A DNA stretch of 6,968 bases from an uncultured Rhodoplanes sp. (lineage in GTDB: Bacteria > Pseudomonadota > Alphaproteobacteria > Rhizobiales > Xanthobacteraceae): assembly GCA_936924235.1 (NCBI GenBank), contig CAKZHN010000544.1, positions 1-6,968 of the forward strand, given 5' to 3'. A program made the translations under genes and the position numbers. Below are positions 1-6,311 of this stretch, one piece after another (within the stretch, counting starts at the first letter, position 1; every line of letters starts with the position of its first letter). The notes beneath the pieces are model-generated. The model was not told the DNA's origin and made no database searches. It was given only the letters and a program-made list of their open reading frames with translations.

Positions 1-3000
1 CCGGATCGCCGAGCAGCACGTAGTTCTGGGCGTCATTGCGCTCGATCCAGGCTGTGACCAGATCGCGATCTTTCATCCGCATCGCAGGCGGCGTGATCGG
101 TGACGTTGCGTTGGTGAGCAGCGTCGAGAGCGCGGAATAGCGCGAGCCGAATTGGCCGCACATCGCAAATCCGACCGGGTCGCCCTGCATGATGAAACCG
201 AGGCTGTTGCGGAACGCGAGAATCTGCGGTCCGGGAGCCTTTGGCGCCTGGATCGAATATCCCATGGCGCGATCGATGTGCCCGATGACCGCGAGCGCGC
301 TGCCCTTCGGATGGGTGAGCAGGCGGCGCGGCAGCGCCGACATGAAGGGTTTCGGCGCGAGCGGATCCGCTTTGCCGGTCCCCGACAGGTCGATCATGTA
401 GTTGTCGATGTCGGGCGTGCCGGCGCCGAAGCAGGCGAAGATCAGCGCCACCATGCCGCCGACTTTGGCATCGTCGGTCACGTCAGAGGCCGCAAGGATG
501 TGCGCCGGCTGGATGCCGCGGAAGGGCGGCCAATCCTGGCACAACAGCGCGCCTTGGGTTGCTGCCTGTCCGCTCTGCCCCGAACGCAATTGCATGCCGT
601 GCGAGGCAGTGAACAGCATCGCGGGCGGCTTCTCCTGGTGCAGCGCGCCGAGGAGGTTGGCTTTCGTGGCGTCGGGCCCGGCGAACAGCTTGCGCTGGTA
701 GCCCACTTCATTGTGAATCGGCCGCGCGAGCTGGCCGGCGGCTCCCGGAAGGCCGTTCGCGAGTGGATCGATCAGCAGCGAAGCGCTCAGATTGGTGGCT
801 TCGTCGTCATTGTGGCGTGTGCCCCAATAGACCACCTCCTTCGCATTTTGCACCGTGCCGGCCGTCTCATAGCCGATGATCGAGCGCACATATGTCGTGT
901 ATTCAGCGGCGGTATCGAACGCCAGCCGGCCGACCGCATAGTCCACGCCGAGCAGGTACTGGAATTCGAACGGAATGAGCTCGGGGCCGCCGATCATCAG
1001 CAGATAATAGGGCACCAGCTCGGGATCGATTGCGCCGGGCGTCACCTGATGGCGCTTGTACCAATCGCGCGTCTGTTCATCCTTCTTGTAGTCCAGCTCT
1101 TTCAGCAGTTTGTCGACTTGCTTGCGCCGGTGGTCGATCAGCGGCTGCATCGCGGCGCGGACGTCGGCAGGCGTGTCTTCGTGGAAGACGATGCCCCATC
1201 CGGCCTGCGCGGGCGTGTCCAAGGCGACACCGAACGGGATGCCAAAGGCGCGTGTGCCGTCACGCACGTCGCTGAATTGGTCGAGCCCCGGCCGCTTGAA
1301 TACATGCTGGGCGATGTCGTCGATCGATCGCGGCGGAACGGCATACTGTCCGGTGTCGAAATCGATCCCGTTGACGTAGACGAGATCTGCAGCGGGGGCA
1401 GGTGCGGCAGCGGGAGCAGGTGCGGCTGCGGGAGGCTGTGGGCCGGGACTCATGGGACCATCCTCTGGATTGGGCGGCGGTGGCGCCGCGCCGGGGGCTG
1501 GTGGCGGGCGCCGGTCGCGAGGCGGCGGCTCCTGGTAGGCCAGCACCCGGTCGTTGGGATTGCCGTAGTGCTGATAGGCTCCCCAACTCGGCGAGCCTGG
1601 CCTGAGCTCAAAAGTGCGCTGGCGCCCGGCCTTCAATGCCTCACCGATCGTCTCCGGCGCGCAGTCGCACTCGCTCGTGTCCGGCGAGCGCAGGCCCAAC
1701 AGCCGGGTGTAAAACCACCTGGCGCACTCTTCGGCGCAGGCATCGTTCACCGTCCAGCCGGCGCCGATGAAGTTCGGAATGCCGCGCGCGAAGAACGCCT
1801 GCGCGAGGCCGGTCATGTGCTGGCGCATGGTATCGGAATCGGCGGTGACGGCCGAAAAGCACGCGTTGGCAAAGACCAGCCGCGGGACCTGGCGCACACG
1901 GAAGATCTCCTTGGCCGACAGCACGCAATCCGGTGCGAAAACCCATCCGGTCTGGCCGCTCTCGGGATGACAAACGCCGTGTCCGGCATAGTGGATAAGG
2001 TCCTGCTGGTCCTCGACGATGAGCATCGCGAGCTCGAGCGGATCGCATTGCTTGGCGCTCTTCACGCATCCCATCTTGCGCAATGCCTTGAGCATTTGCT
2101 CGGCCTGCTCGTCCCGGCCAGGGCCGATGCGAACCTCCACCCGGATGTCGTAGAGGCCGTCCCAGGCGATGCGCGCTTTCTCCAGCACGTCCACGACCGC
2201 CAGCCCTTCACGCCGTGCATACGGCAGCCCGAGCAGTCCCGCCGCCGGATCGGCGATGATCAGCGCCTTGAGCTGGTTGTTGAGCGCGGGAGGGGAGGTC
2301 GGAGGCGGCGAGATCAGGGAGCGAAACTGCCGCGACATCGGCACGGTGTGGCTGACGAAGGAGGTCTTGGCAAAGCGCTTGCGGGCGATCATCTCCCACG
2401 GATAGACGGCCGTGCGCTCGTCAACCTCCAGCGTGACGTTCGCGGTGCCCTCCGTCAGCTTGCGGAAGTCCTCCGGAATCATGGTGTCGGCGAAATACGA
2501 GCCGAACCGGCCGTGATCGTTGGCTTCGACCTCGTTCTGGGTCATGCGCTCGGCGACGTCGCGCAGCAGATGCGCGTTGACGTCCTGTTCGCGCTGCGGG
2601 ACCGCCGCAAGATCGGACAGTGCGGAGAACTGAAACGTCTCGCACGGAAACGGATCGAAAGTGACCGGTTTCACTGGTGCCGGCGCGGCAGCGGCCTGGT
2701 CGCGGCTGGCGCGGGCAGCGGCCTTGGTGCGCGTGATGCGCAAGTAGGTCACGGGCTCGGCCGGCGGGAGGCCCTTGCCGTCCTGCTTCGAGTCCTCCTC
2801 CATCGCGTCATCGCCGGTCACGTCGGGCCCGCGCTGCACCGTCAGCTTCAAATGCTCGAACGGGTTGTCCTTGATGACAGCGTTCAATTCCCGCTCGATG
2901 GTGTCGCGTGTTCCGTCGGAACAGACGAGTTGAATGCTCAGGGGCTTCGCGACCACGGCGCGCAGGTTTTCCTTGTCCTCCTTGAGGGTGTCGGCGATCG

Positions 3001-3580
3001 CACGAAGCCGCTCCTGGCCATCGAGCACACCTTGCAGTAAGCCGCGGATGGCGGCGGTGATCGTGAGCTCATTGCGCCGCGTGCCGATCAGCGTCGAGGT
3101 GAACTCTGTCTGCCCCATCGATTTCACCGCAACGACGATGTTCGATATCGCGAGTTGCAGGCTGTCTTGCGCAAAACGGCCGGGCTCGCCGAGGCCGACC
3201 AGGATGAGGCTGCTTGCCTTGACCTTGTCGGCCTTGTGAAAGTGCTCGAAGTTGACCAGGAACAGTTGGCCCAGCGCCGACCCGATGATGCCGAGATCGG
3301 TTGCGCGGGTGAGCCACGAGTCGAGCGCACGGTCGAAGCTCGCGGTCGGGCCGGCAAAGGCGAGGCCGTCGTATCGCGCGCCGATCGCAACCGGTGTGCT
3401 GACCTTGGTGATGTCGCCACAGATCAGCGTGACACTGACGGAGACATCGGGTGCCGCCGTTGGGTCGACCGGAGACTGGTCGGGAGTGTCCACGTCAACC
3501 GGCGCTGCTGGAGCAGCGACGCGTCGGCGCGCCGCCTTGGCTGCATTCGAGGCGCGACGCTTGTCTGTCGCTTTGGCCAC
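1..3580 (-). CDS. Tandem clan-CD protease: M17-N-like domain, CHAT domain and C25/gingipain-like domain (3' end cut by window edge)
   Basis: The frame is open without a stop from a GTG at 3578-3580 to base 1, giving at least 1193 residues. A GAGAG ribosome binding site (3586-3590) lies 5 bases upstream. Residues 1-45 are basic and Ala/Pro-rich, with no signal peptide. Residues ~47-190 resemble the N-terminal domain of M17 aminopeptidases (SSLILVGLGEPGRFA near 123-137). Residues ~310-680 form a CHAT domain: PWEMI at 394-398, HYAGHG at 530-535, NACFS at 572-576, so the predicted dyad is H534/C574. A Pro/Ala linker spans ~684-735. Residues ~736-1193 resemble peptidase C25 (gingipain-type): YYLLMIGGPELIPF at 858-871, VGRL at 883-886, TASHGM at 991-996, FACFG at 1048-1052, predicted dyad H994/C1050. 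The final visible residues NYVLLGDP (1186-1193) resemble the end of such domains, so the stop probably lies just off the edge. It is likely a cytoplasmic cysteine endopeptidase. CHAT proteases often act as activated effectors, but its substrate and trigger are unknown. The M17-like assignment is the least certain. Confidence 0.9.
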   Translation of the reverse strand, partial: MAKATDKRRASNAAKAARRRVAAPAAPVDVDTPDQSPVDPTAAPDVSVSVTLICGDITKVSTPVAIGARYDGLAFAGPTASFDRALDSWLTRATDLGIIGSALGQLFLVNFEHFHKADKVKASSLILVGLGEPGRFAQDSLQLAISNIVVAVKSMGQTEFTSTLIGTRRNELTITAAIRGLLQGVLDGQERLRAIADTLKEDKENLRAVVAKPLSIQLVCSDGTRDTIERELNAVIKDNPFEHLKLTVQRGPDVTGDDAMEEDSKQDGKGLPPAEPVTYLRITRTKAAARASRDQAAAAPAPVKPVTFDPFPCETFQFSALSDLAAVPQREQDVNAHLLRDVAERMTQNEVEANDHGRFGSYFADTMIPEDFRKLTEGTANVTLEVDERTAVYPWEMIARKRFAKTSFVSHTVPMSRQFRSLISPPPTSPPALNNQLKALIIADPAAGLLGLPYARREGLAVVDVLEKARIAWDGLYDIRVEVRIGPGRDEQAEQMLKALRKMGCVKSAKQCDPLELAMLIVEDQQDLIHYAGHGVCHPESGQTGWVFAPDCVLSAKEIFRVRQVPRLVFANACFSAVTADSDTMRQHMTGLAQAFFARGIPNFIGAGWTVNDACAEECARWFYTRLLGLRSPDTSECDCAPETIGEALKAGRQRTFELRPGSPSWGAYQHYGNPNDRVLAYQEPPPRDRRPPPAPGAAPPPPNPEDGPMSPGPQPPAAAPAPAAAPAPAADLVYVNGIDFDTGQYAVPPRSIDDIAQHVFKRPGLDQFSDVRDGTRAFGIPFGVALDTPAQAGWGIVFHEDTPADVRAAMQPLIDHRRKQVDKLLKELDYKKDEQTRDWYKRHQVTPGAIDPELVPYYLLMIGGPELIPFEFQYLLGVDYAVGRLAFDTAAEYTTYVRSIIGYETAGTVQNAKEVVYWGTRHNDDEATNLSASLLIDPLANGLPGAAGQLARPIHNEVGYQRKLFAGPDATKANLLGALHQEKPPAMLFTASHGMQLRSGQSGQAATQGALLCQDWPPFRGIQPAHILAASDVTDDAKVGGMVALIFACFGAGTPDIDNYMIDLSGTGKADPLAPKPFMSALPRRLLTHPKGSALAVIGHIDRAMGYSIQAPKAPGPQILAFRNSLGFIMQGDPVGFAMCGQFGSRYSALSTLLTNATSPITPPAMRMKDRDLVTAWIERNDAQNYVLLGDP
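1392..1434 (-). repeat. 18-bp tandem repeat coding for an Ala/Pro linker
   Basis: Two abutting 18-bp units (1392-1409 and 1410-1427) match at 16 of 18 positions, and a 7-base partial third unit follows (1428-1434). In the minus-strand protease gene they encode a repeated Ala-Ala-Ala-Pro-Ala-Pro pattern at the end of the linker between the CHAT and C25-like domains. Such repeats can vary in copy number by slippage. Because the unit is a multiple of three, gain or loss would change linker length without breaking the frame. Confidence 0.75.
1451..1466 (-). promoter_or_regulatory. Candidate internal ribosome binding site and in-frame ATG inside the protease gene
   Basis: Within the linker of the protease gene, AGAGGA (complement of 1461-1466) sits 7 bases upstream of an in-frame ATG (1451-1453), which is codon 710. 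The spacing and purine run are as good as those of the gene's own GTG start. Initiation here would give a product with a short Pro/Ala leader followed by the complete C25-like protease domain. This is inference from motif and position; a purine run can occur by chance in Glu/Asp/Gly codons. Confidence 0.35.
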
Positions 3581-3597
3581 AGGCACTCTCGTGCATC

Positions 3598-3625
3598 AGA
3601 ATTATATCTTGAGAATTATGACTTG
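3598..3625 (-). repeat. Abutting 14-bp direct repeats upstream of the protease gene
   Basis: On the minus strand the units read CAAGTCATAATTCT (3612-3625) and CAAGATATAATTCT (3598-3611). They are adjacent with no gap and match at 12 of 14 positions. Each contains a -10-like hexamer (CATAAT, TATAAT). The pair starts 18 bases upstream of the protease GTG, in an AT-rich patch that stands out from the GC-rich surroundings. It may be a tandem duplication of a promoter element or a two-site operator. Confidence 0.7.
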
Positions 3626-3643
3626 CAGCAAAAACGTGCACAA
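3601..3643 (-). promoter_or_regulatory. Candidate sigma70-type promoter(s) for the protease gene
   Basis: Reading the minus strand, TTGTGC (3638-3643) is followed after 17 bases by CATAAT (3615-3620), a 3/6 and 5/6 match to -35 and -10. A perfect TATAAT lies further on at 3601-3606, without a good -35 at standard spacing. Initiation from the first would give a leader of about 28 bases, and from the second about 14. Either is compatible with the GAGAG site at 3586-3590. This suggests the protease gene is transcribed independently of the monooxygenase gene 245 bases upstream. Confidence 0.4.
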
Positions 3644-3793
3644 ACCCTGGCAGCAACCATCGGTTATGTCAATGCTCGCGGCGCTGCGACGCTCCGGGAT
3701 GCGCGTCGATCAAGTGTTGCGAAGGACAGAGTAGAAGACGTCTACCGCCGACATCTCATTGTCACACTCGCAATCGGCTTTGATTTCACGAGC

Positions 3794-3812
3794 GGAAGCG
3801 CGCACGCGCTCC
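3794..3812 (-). terminator. GC-rich hairpin behind the monooxygenase gene (weak terminator candidate)
   Basis: Thirteen bases after the TAA stop of the flavin monooxygenase gene, the minus-strand transcript can fold a 7-bp stem with one bulge: GGAGCGC, loop GTGC, GCGCTTCC. No T-run follows, so it does not meet the usual criterion for a Rho-independent terminator. It may protect the mRNA 3' end, or be incidental in GC-rich DNA. Confidence 0.22.
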
Positions 3813-3825
3813 GGAGCATGCGCCA

Positions 3826-5151
3826 TTACGACGCGGCCTGCCGCCGCATCACGCCGGGCCGGTCGAGTCCGAGATGCGAGCGCAGCGTGGTGCCGGCATA
3901 TTCGGTCCGGTACAGGCCGCGGCGCTGCAGCTCCGGCACCACGCGATCGACGAAGTCGTCGAACGCGCCGGGGAAGTAGGCCGGCATGACGACGAAGCCG
4001 TCGGCAAGGCCGCTGACGAACCACTCTTCCAGAATGTCGGCGATGCGCTTGGGCGTGCCGTACACCACCCAGTGGCCACGGGCGGCGGCGGTCACGTTGT
4101 AGAGATCGCGCAGCGTCATCTTTTCCCGCCGCGCCATGTCGAGCAGCGCCCGCGAGAACGCCTGGCCGCCTTCGGTCTGCGGGAAGTCTGGCACCGGACC
4201 GTCGAGCGGATAGCTGGAGATGTCGTGGCCGATCCGCGATGAGACCAGCGCCAGCGCGTTGGTCGGTGTCAGCCAGCTTTGCAGCTTGGCGAGCTGCTCC
4301 TTCGCCTGCTCGTCGGTGTCGCCGATGATCGTCATCACGCCCGGCAGGATAGGCACCTCGTGCGGCTGCCGGCCGTGCTTGACGACGCGCTGCTTCAGGC
4401 TGTCATAGGCGGTCTTGGCGGACACCTTGTCGCCGTTGACCACGGAGAACACCAGGTCCGCCGAGCGCGCCGAAAGCTCCTGTCCGGCGGGCGAGCCGCC
4501 AGCCTGGATGATGACCGGCTGGCCTTGCGGCGAACGTTCGATGTTGAGCGGGCCTCGCACCTGGTAGAACCGGCCCTTGTGTTCGAGCGGCCGGATCTTG
4601 GAGGTGTCGAGATAGACGCCGGTCTTGGTGTCGGCAATCACTGCCCCGTCGTCCCAGCAATCCCACAGACCGCGCACCACGTCGACGAATTCGCCGGCGA
4701 TGTCGTAACGCAGATCGTGCTCCTCGAGCCGCTGCTTGCTGAAATTGAACGCAACCTTGTTGTTGGCGCTGGTCACCACGTTCCATCCGGCGCGGCCGTT
4801 GCTGAGATGATCCAGCGACGCGAAGGCGCGGGCGACGTGATAGGGCTCGCCGAAGCTCGTCGACACGGTGGCGCCGAGTCCGACATGCTTCGTCACCATG
4901 CTCAGCGCCGACAACAGCGTCAGCGGCTCGAACCGGCTGACGAAGGACGGATGGTCGTTGGTCTCCATCAGCAGGCCGTCGGAGATGAAGAACAGGTCGA
5001 ACTTGCCGCGCTCGGCCGTGGTTGCGATGTTCTGCAGCACCGGCAGGCTGCAACCGCTGGTGAACGCGCCCTCCATGCGCCAGCCGGCCGAATGGTTGCC
5101 GGTGCCGAGCACGAAGACGCCGAAATGCATCTGACGTTTGCGCTCAGACAT
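3826..5151 (-). CDS. LLM-class flavin-dependent monooxygenase, NtaA/SnaA/DszA family
   Basis: This encodes a 441-residue member of the luciferase-like monooxygenase superfamily, in the subgroup containing nitrilotriacetate monooxygenase NtaA, DszA and dimethylsulfide monooxygenase DmoA. Family members are cytoplasmic two-component enzymes that use FMNH2 from a separate reductase and O2 to oxidise N-, S- or C-substituted substrates. Length and landmarks fit: an N-terminal strand RQMHFGVF (6-13), FDLFFISDGLL (51-61), PYHVARAFASLDHLSNGR (103-120) followed by AGWNVVTS (121-128), and PVIIQAGGSPAGQELSARS (212-230). The ATG has an AGGAG site (5161-5165) 9 bases upstream. The binding-protein gene ends 50 bases upstream on the same strand, so the two are probably co-transcribed. 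No flavin reductase gene is visible here, so the partner must come from elsewhere. The exact substrate cannot be assigned; family membership is clear. Confidence 0.95.
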   Translation of the reverse strand: MSERKRQMHFGVFVLGTGNHSAGWRMEGAFTSGCSLPVLQNIATTAERGKFDLFFISDGLLMETNDHPSFVSRFEPLTLLSALSMVTKHVGLGATVSTSFGEPYHVARAFASLDHLSNGRAGWNVVTSANNKVAFNFSKQRLEEHDLRYDIAGEFVDVVRGLWDCWDDGAVIADTKTGVYLDTSKIRPLEHKGRFYQVRGPLNIERSPQGQPVIIQAGGSPAGQELSARSADLVFSVVNGDKVSAKTAYDSLKQRVVKHGRQPHEVPILPGVMTIIGDTDEQAKEQLAKLQSWLTPTNALALVSSRIGHDISSYPLDGPVPDFPQTEGGQAFSRALLDMARREKMTLRDLYNVTAAARGHWVVYGTPKRIADILEEWFVSGLADGFVVMPAYFPGAFDDFVDRVVPELQRRGLYRTEYAGTTLRSHLGLDRPGVMRRQAAS

Positions 5152-5160
5152 GCTTGGGAA

Positions 5161-5165
5161 CTCCT
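5161..5165 (-). promoter_or_regulatory. Ribosome binding site of the monooxygenase gene
   Basis: AGGAG on the minus strand lies 9 bases before the ATG at 5149-5151. It supports that start and allows the downstream cistron its own initiation in the 50-base gap after the binding-protein gene. Confidence 0.7.
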
Positions 5166-5201
5166 GATCTGCTTTTCGGTGTCGTCATGGGCGCAAGGCG
5201 G

Positions 5202-6179
5202 TCATTGGTCAATACGGATGTTCTTCTCGCGAACGATCGCCGGCCACTTCTGCAGCTCCGACTGGACCCGTGCGGCGAGCACCTCGGGGCCGCCGCCGAC
5301 CGGCTCGTTGCCGGCCTTGAGAAACCCCTCCCGGACCTCGGGCGCCTTGAGCGCGTCATTGGCCTTGCTGTTCAGCAGTTCGATCACTTCTTTCGGCGTG
5401 CCGGCCGGCGCGAACAGCGCGAACCAGGCGGCCGCATCGAAGCCCGGTACACCCTGTTCGGCGATCGTCGCTTCATCGGGCAGCACGGTCGAACGCTTGG
5501 CGGTGGAGACGCCGAGCGCGCGCACCGTGCCGGCGCGGATATAGCCTACCGTGGTGGCGATCCCGTCGAAGGCGAACTGGATGCGGCCGCCGATCAGGTC
5601 GGTCATCATCGGCGCCGAGCCCCGGTAGGGGATGTGATTGGTCTGGATGCCGGCCATCGAGTTGAGCAGCTCGGCGATGAGATGGTTGTTGCTGCCGGTG
5701 CCGTAGGAGCCGAACGACAGCTGGCCGGGTTTCGCCTTGGCGAGCGCGATCAGGTCGGCGGCATTCTTGACCGGCACGTCGTTGTTGGCGACCAGCATCA
5801 GCGGCGCGGATGTGATCAGCGCCACCGGCGCAAAGTCGCGCACTGGATCGTAGCCGAGCTTGGTGTAGACCAGCGGGTTGGTGCCGTGCGTGCTCCCGGT
5901 GCCAAGAAGGAGCGTGTAGCCATCGTGCGCCGACTGCGCGACGGCGGTGGCGCCGACCGAGCCGCCGGCGCCGCCGCGGTTCTCGATGATCACCGATTGG
6001 CCGAGAGACTCGCTCATCCGCGGCGCGATCATGCGCGCCACCACGTCGACGCCGCCGCCCGGCGGGAACGGCACGATGATCTTGATGGTCTGGTTCGGGT
6101 AGTCGGCTGCGGCCGCGCCGCCTTGCGCCACAGACAATGCCATGGCGAGGGCACAGGCGATGCGGACGGTCGCGCGCAT
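5202..6179 (-). CDS. Tripartite tricarboxylate transporter substrate-binding protein, Bug/TctC family
   Basis: This encodes a 325-residue periplasmic solute-binding protein of the Bug family, which captures organic acids and related compounds for TctAB-type transporters or signalling. Starting at the ATG (6177-6179), residues 1-25 form a typical Sec signal: RATVR, a hydrophobic stretch rich in Ala/Leu, and cleavage likely in GGAAAA before DYP (26-28). Family hallmarks follow: IIVPFPPGGGVDVVAR (34-49), IIENRGGAGG (64-73), DGYTLLLG (86-93), and farther on IPYRGSAPMMTDLIGG and GTPKEVIELLN. An in-frame TTG at 6195-6197 would add six residues, but it gives a poorer signal peptide and neither start has a strong ribosome binding site. 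No TctA or TctB membrane subunits are in the window, which is common for expanded Bug families. It probably leads an operon with the flavin monooxygenase gene. The ligand is unknown. Confidence 0.94.
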   Translation of the reverse strand: MRATVRIACALAMALSVAQGGAAAADYPNQTIKIIVPFPPGGGVDVVARMIAPRMSESLGQSVIIENRGGAGGSVGATAVAQSAHDGYTLLLGTGSTHGTNPLVYTKLGYDPVRDFAPVALITSAPLMLVANNDVPVKNAADLIALAKAKPGQLSFGSYGTGSNNHLIAELLNSMAGIQTNHIPYRGSAPMMTDLIGGRIQFAFDGIATTVGYIRAGTVRALGVSTAKRSTVLPDEATIAEQGVPGFDAAAWFALFAPAGTPKEVIELLNSKANDALKAPEVREGFLKAGNEPVGGGPEVLAARVQSELQKWPAIVREKNIRIDQ

Positions 6180-6230
6180 GGCCAAAGTCTGAACCAACGC
6201 CGGTGCGTTGTCATCTGAGGCGGACGCGGA

Positions 6231-6264
6231 TCAGCCCTGCCGGGCGTCTTGAGGAGGGGGCTGA
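6231..6264. promoter_or_regulatory. 7-bp inverted repeat in the divergent control region (possible operator)
   Basis: TCAGCCC (6231-6237) and GGGCTGA (6258-6264) are exact inverted repeats separated by 20 bases. The dyad overlaps the candidate -35 of the rightward promoter (6249-6254) and lies between the two divergent genes, where a shared regulator would act. No regulator gene is visible in the window. A 7-bp dyad in GC-rich DNA can be chance. Confidence 0.25.
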
Positions 6265-6276
6265 AAGCACTACACT
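6249..6276 (+). promoter_or_regulatory. Candidate promoter for the MmgE/PrpD gene
   Basis: TTGAGG (6249-6254) and TACACT (6271-6276) are separated by 16 bases, each a 4/6 match to the sigma70 consensus. Initiation would fall near 6283, leaving a leader of about 29 bases that contains the GAGGAG ribosome binding site. Confidence 0.33.
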
Positions 6277-6282
6277 GTCGAG

Positions 6283-6288
6283 ATTATA
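6283..6288 (-). promoter_or_regulatory. Candidate -10 element for the leftward operon
   Basis: The minus strand carries a perfect TATAAT here, about 100 bases upstream of the binding-protein ATG. No convincing -35 is found at 16-18 bases. It lies only 6 bases from the rightward -10 candidate (6271-6276), so the two promoters would compete or be jointly controlled. Confidence 0.3.
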
Positions 6289-6299
6289 GGCACATTTGC

Positions 6300-6305
6300 G
6301 AGGAG
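6300..6305 (+). promoter_or_regulatory. Ribosome binding site fixing the GTG start of the MmgE/PrpD gene
   Basis: GAGGAG lies 6 bases before GTG at 6312-6314. This strong site decides the start, and with it the inclusion of the twin-arginine signal in the protein. Confidence 0.75.
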
Positions 6306-6311
6306 CGATCC

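Noticed and set aside
152..3040. A 962-codon open frame on the plus strand
   Set aside because: It is codon-aligned antisense to the protease gene, so its stops correspond only to TTA, CTA or TCA codons, which are rare in GC-rich genes; its terminal stop is simply the TTA for Leu181. Its translation is Arg/His/Gly-rich without recognisable domains, while the minus strand has clear CHAT and C25-like motifs.
3495..3596. ATG at 3594-3596 as an alternative start for the protease gene
   Set aside because: It is in another frame and reaches a stop after 33 codons. The GTG at 3578-3580 is in frame with all the protease motifs and has its own GAGAG site.
3667..3672. A perfect TTGACA on the minus strand as a -35 for the protease gene
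   Set aside because: At 17 bases spacing the hexamer is CAGGGT, a poor -10, and neighbouring spacings are no better. It was not called as a promoter.
3731..3745. Small inverted repeat GTAGA-N5-TCTAC in the intergenic gap
   Set aside because: Five-base arms are short enough to arise by chance. Position and context give no further support for an operator or terminator.
3155..3979. A 274-codon plus-strand frame spanning the gap at 3581-3825
   Set aside because: Most of it lies antisense to two real genes, and its composition changes over the AT-rich promoter patch. There is no domain or convincing ribosome binding site.
4279..5544. A 421-codon open frame on the plus strand
   Set aside because: It is codon-aligned antisense to the flavin monooxygenase and runs across the gap into the binding-protein gene. 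It has no recognisable domains.
5154..6218. A 354-codon open frame on the plus strand
   Set aside because: It is codon-aligned antisense to the Bug-family binding protein, whose motifs are unmistakable.
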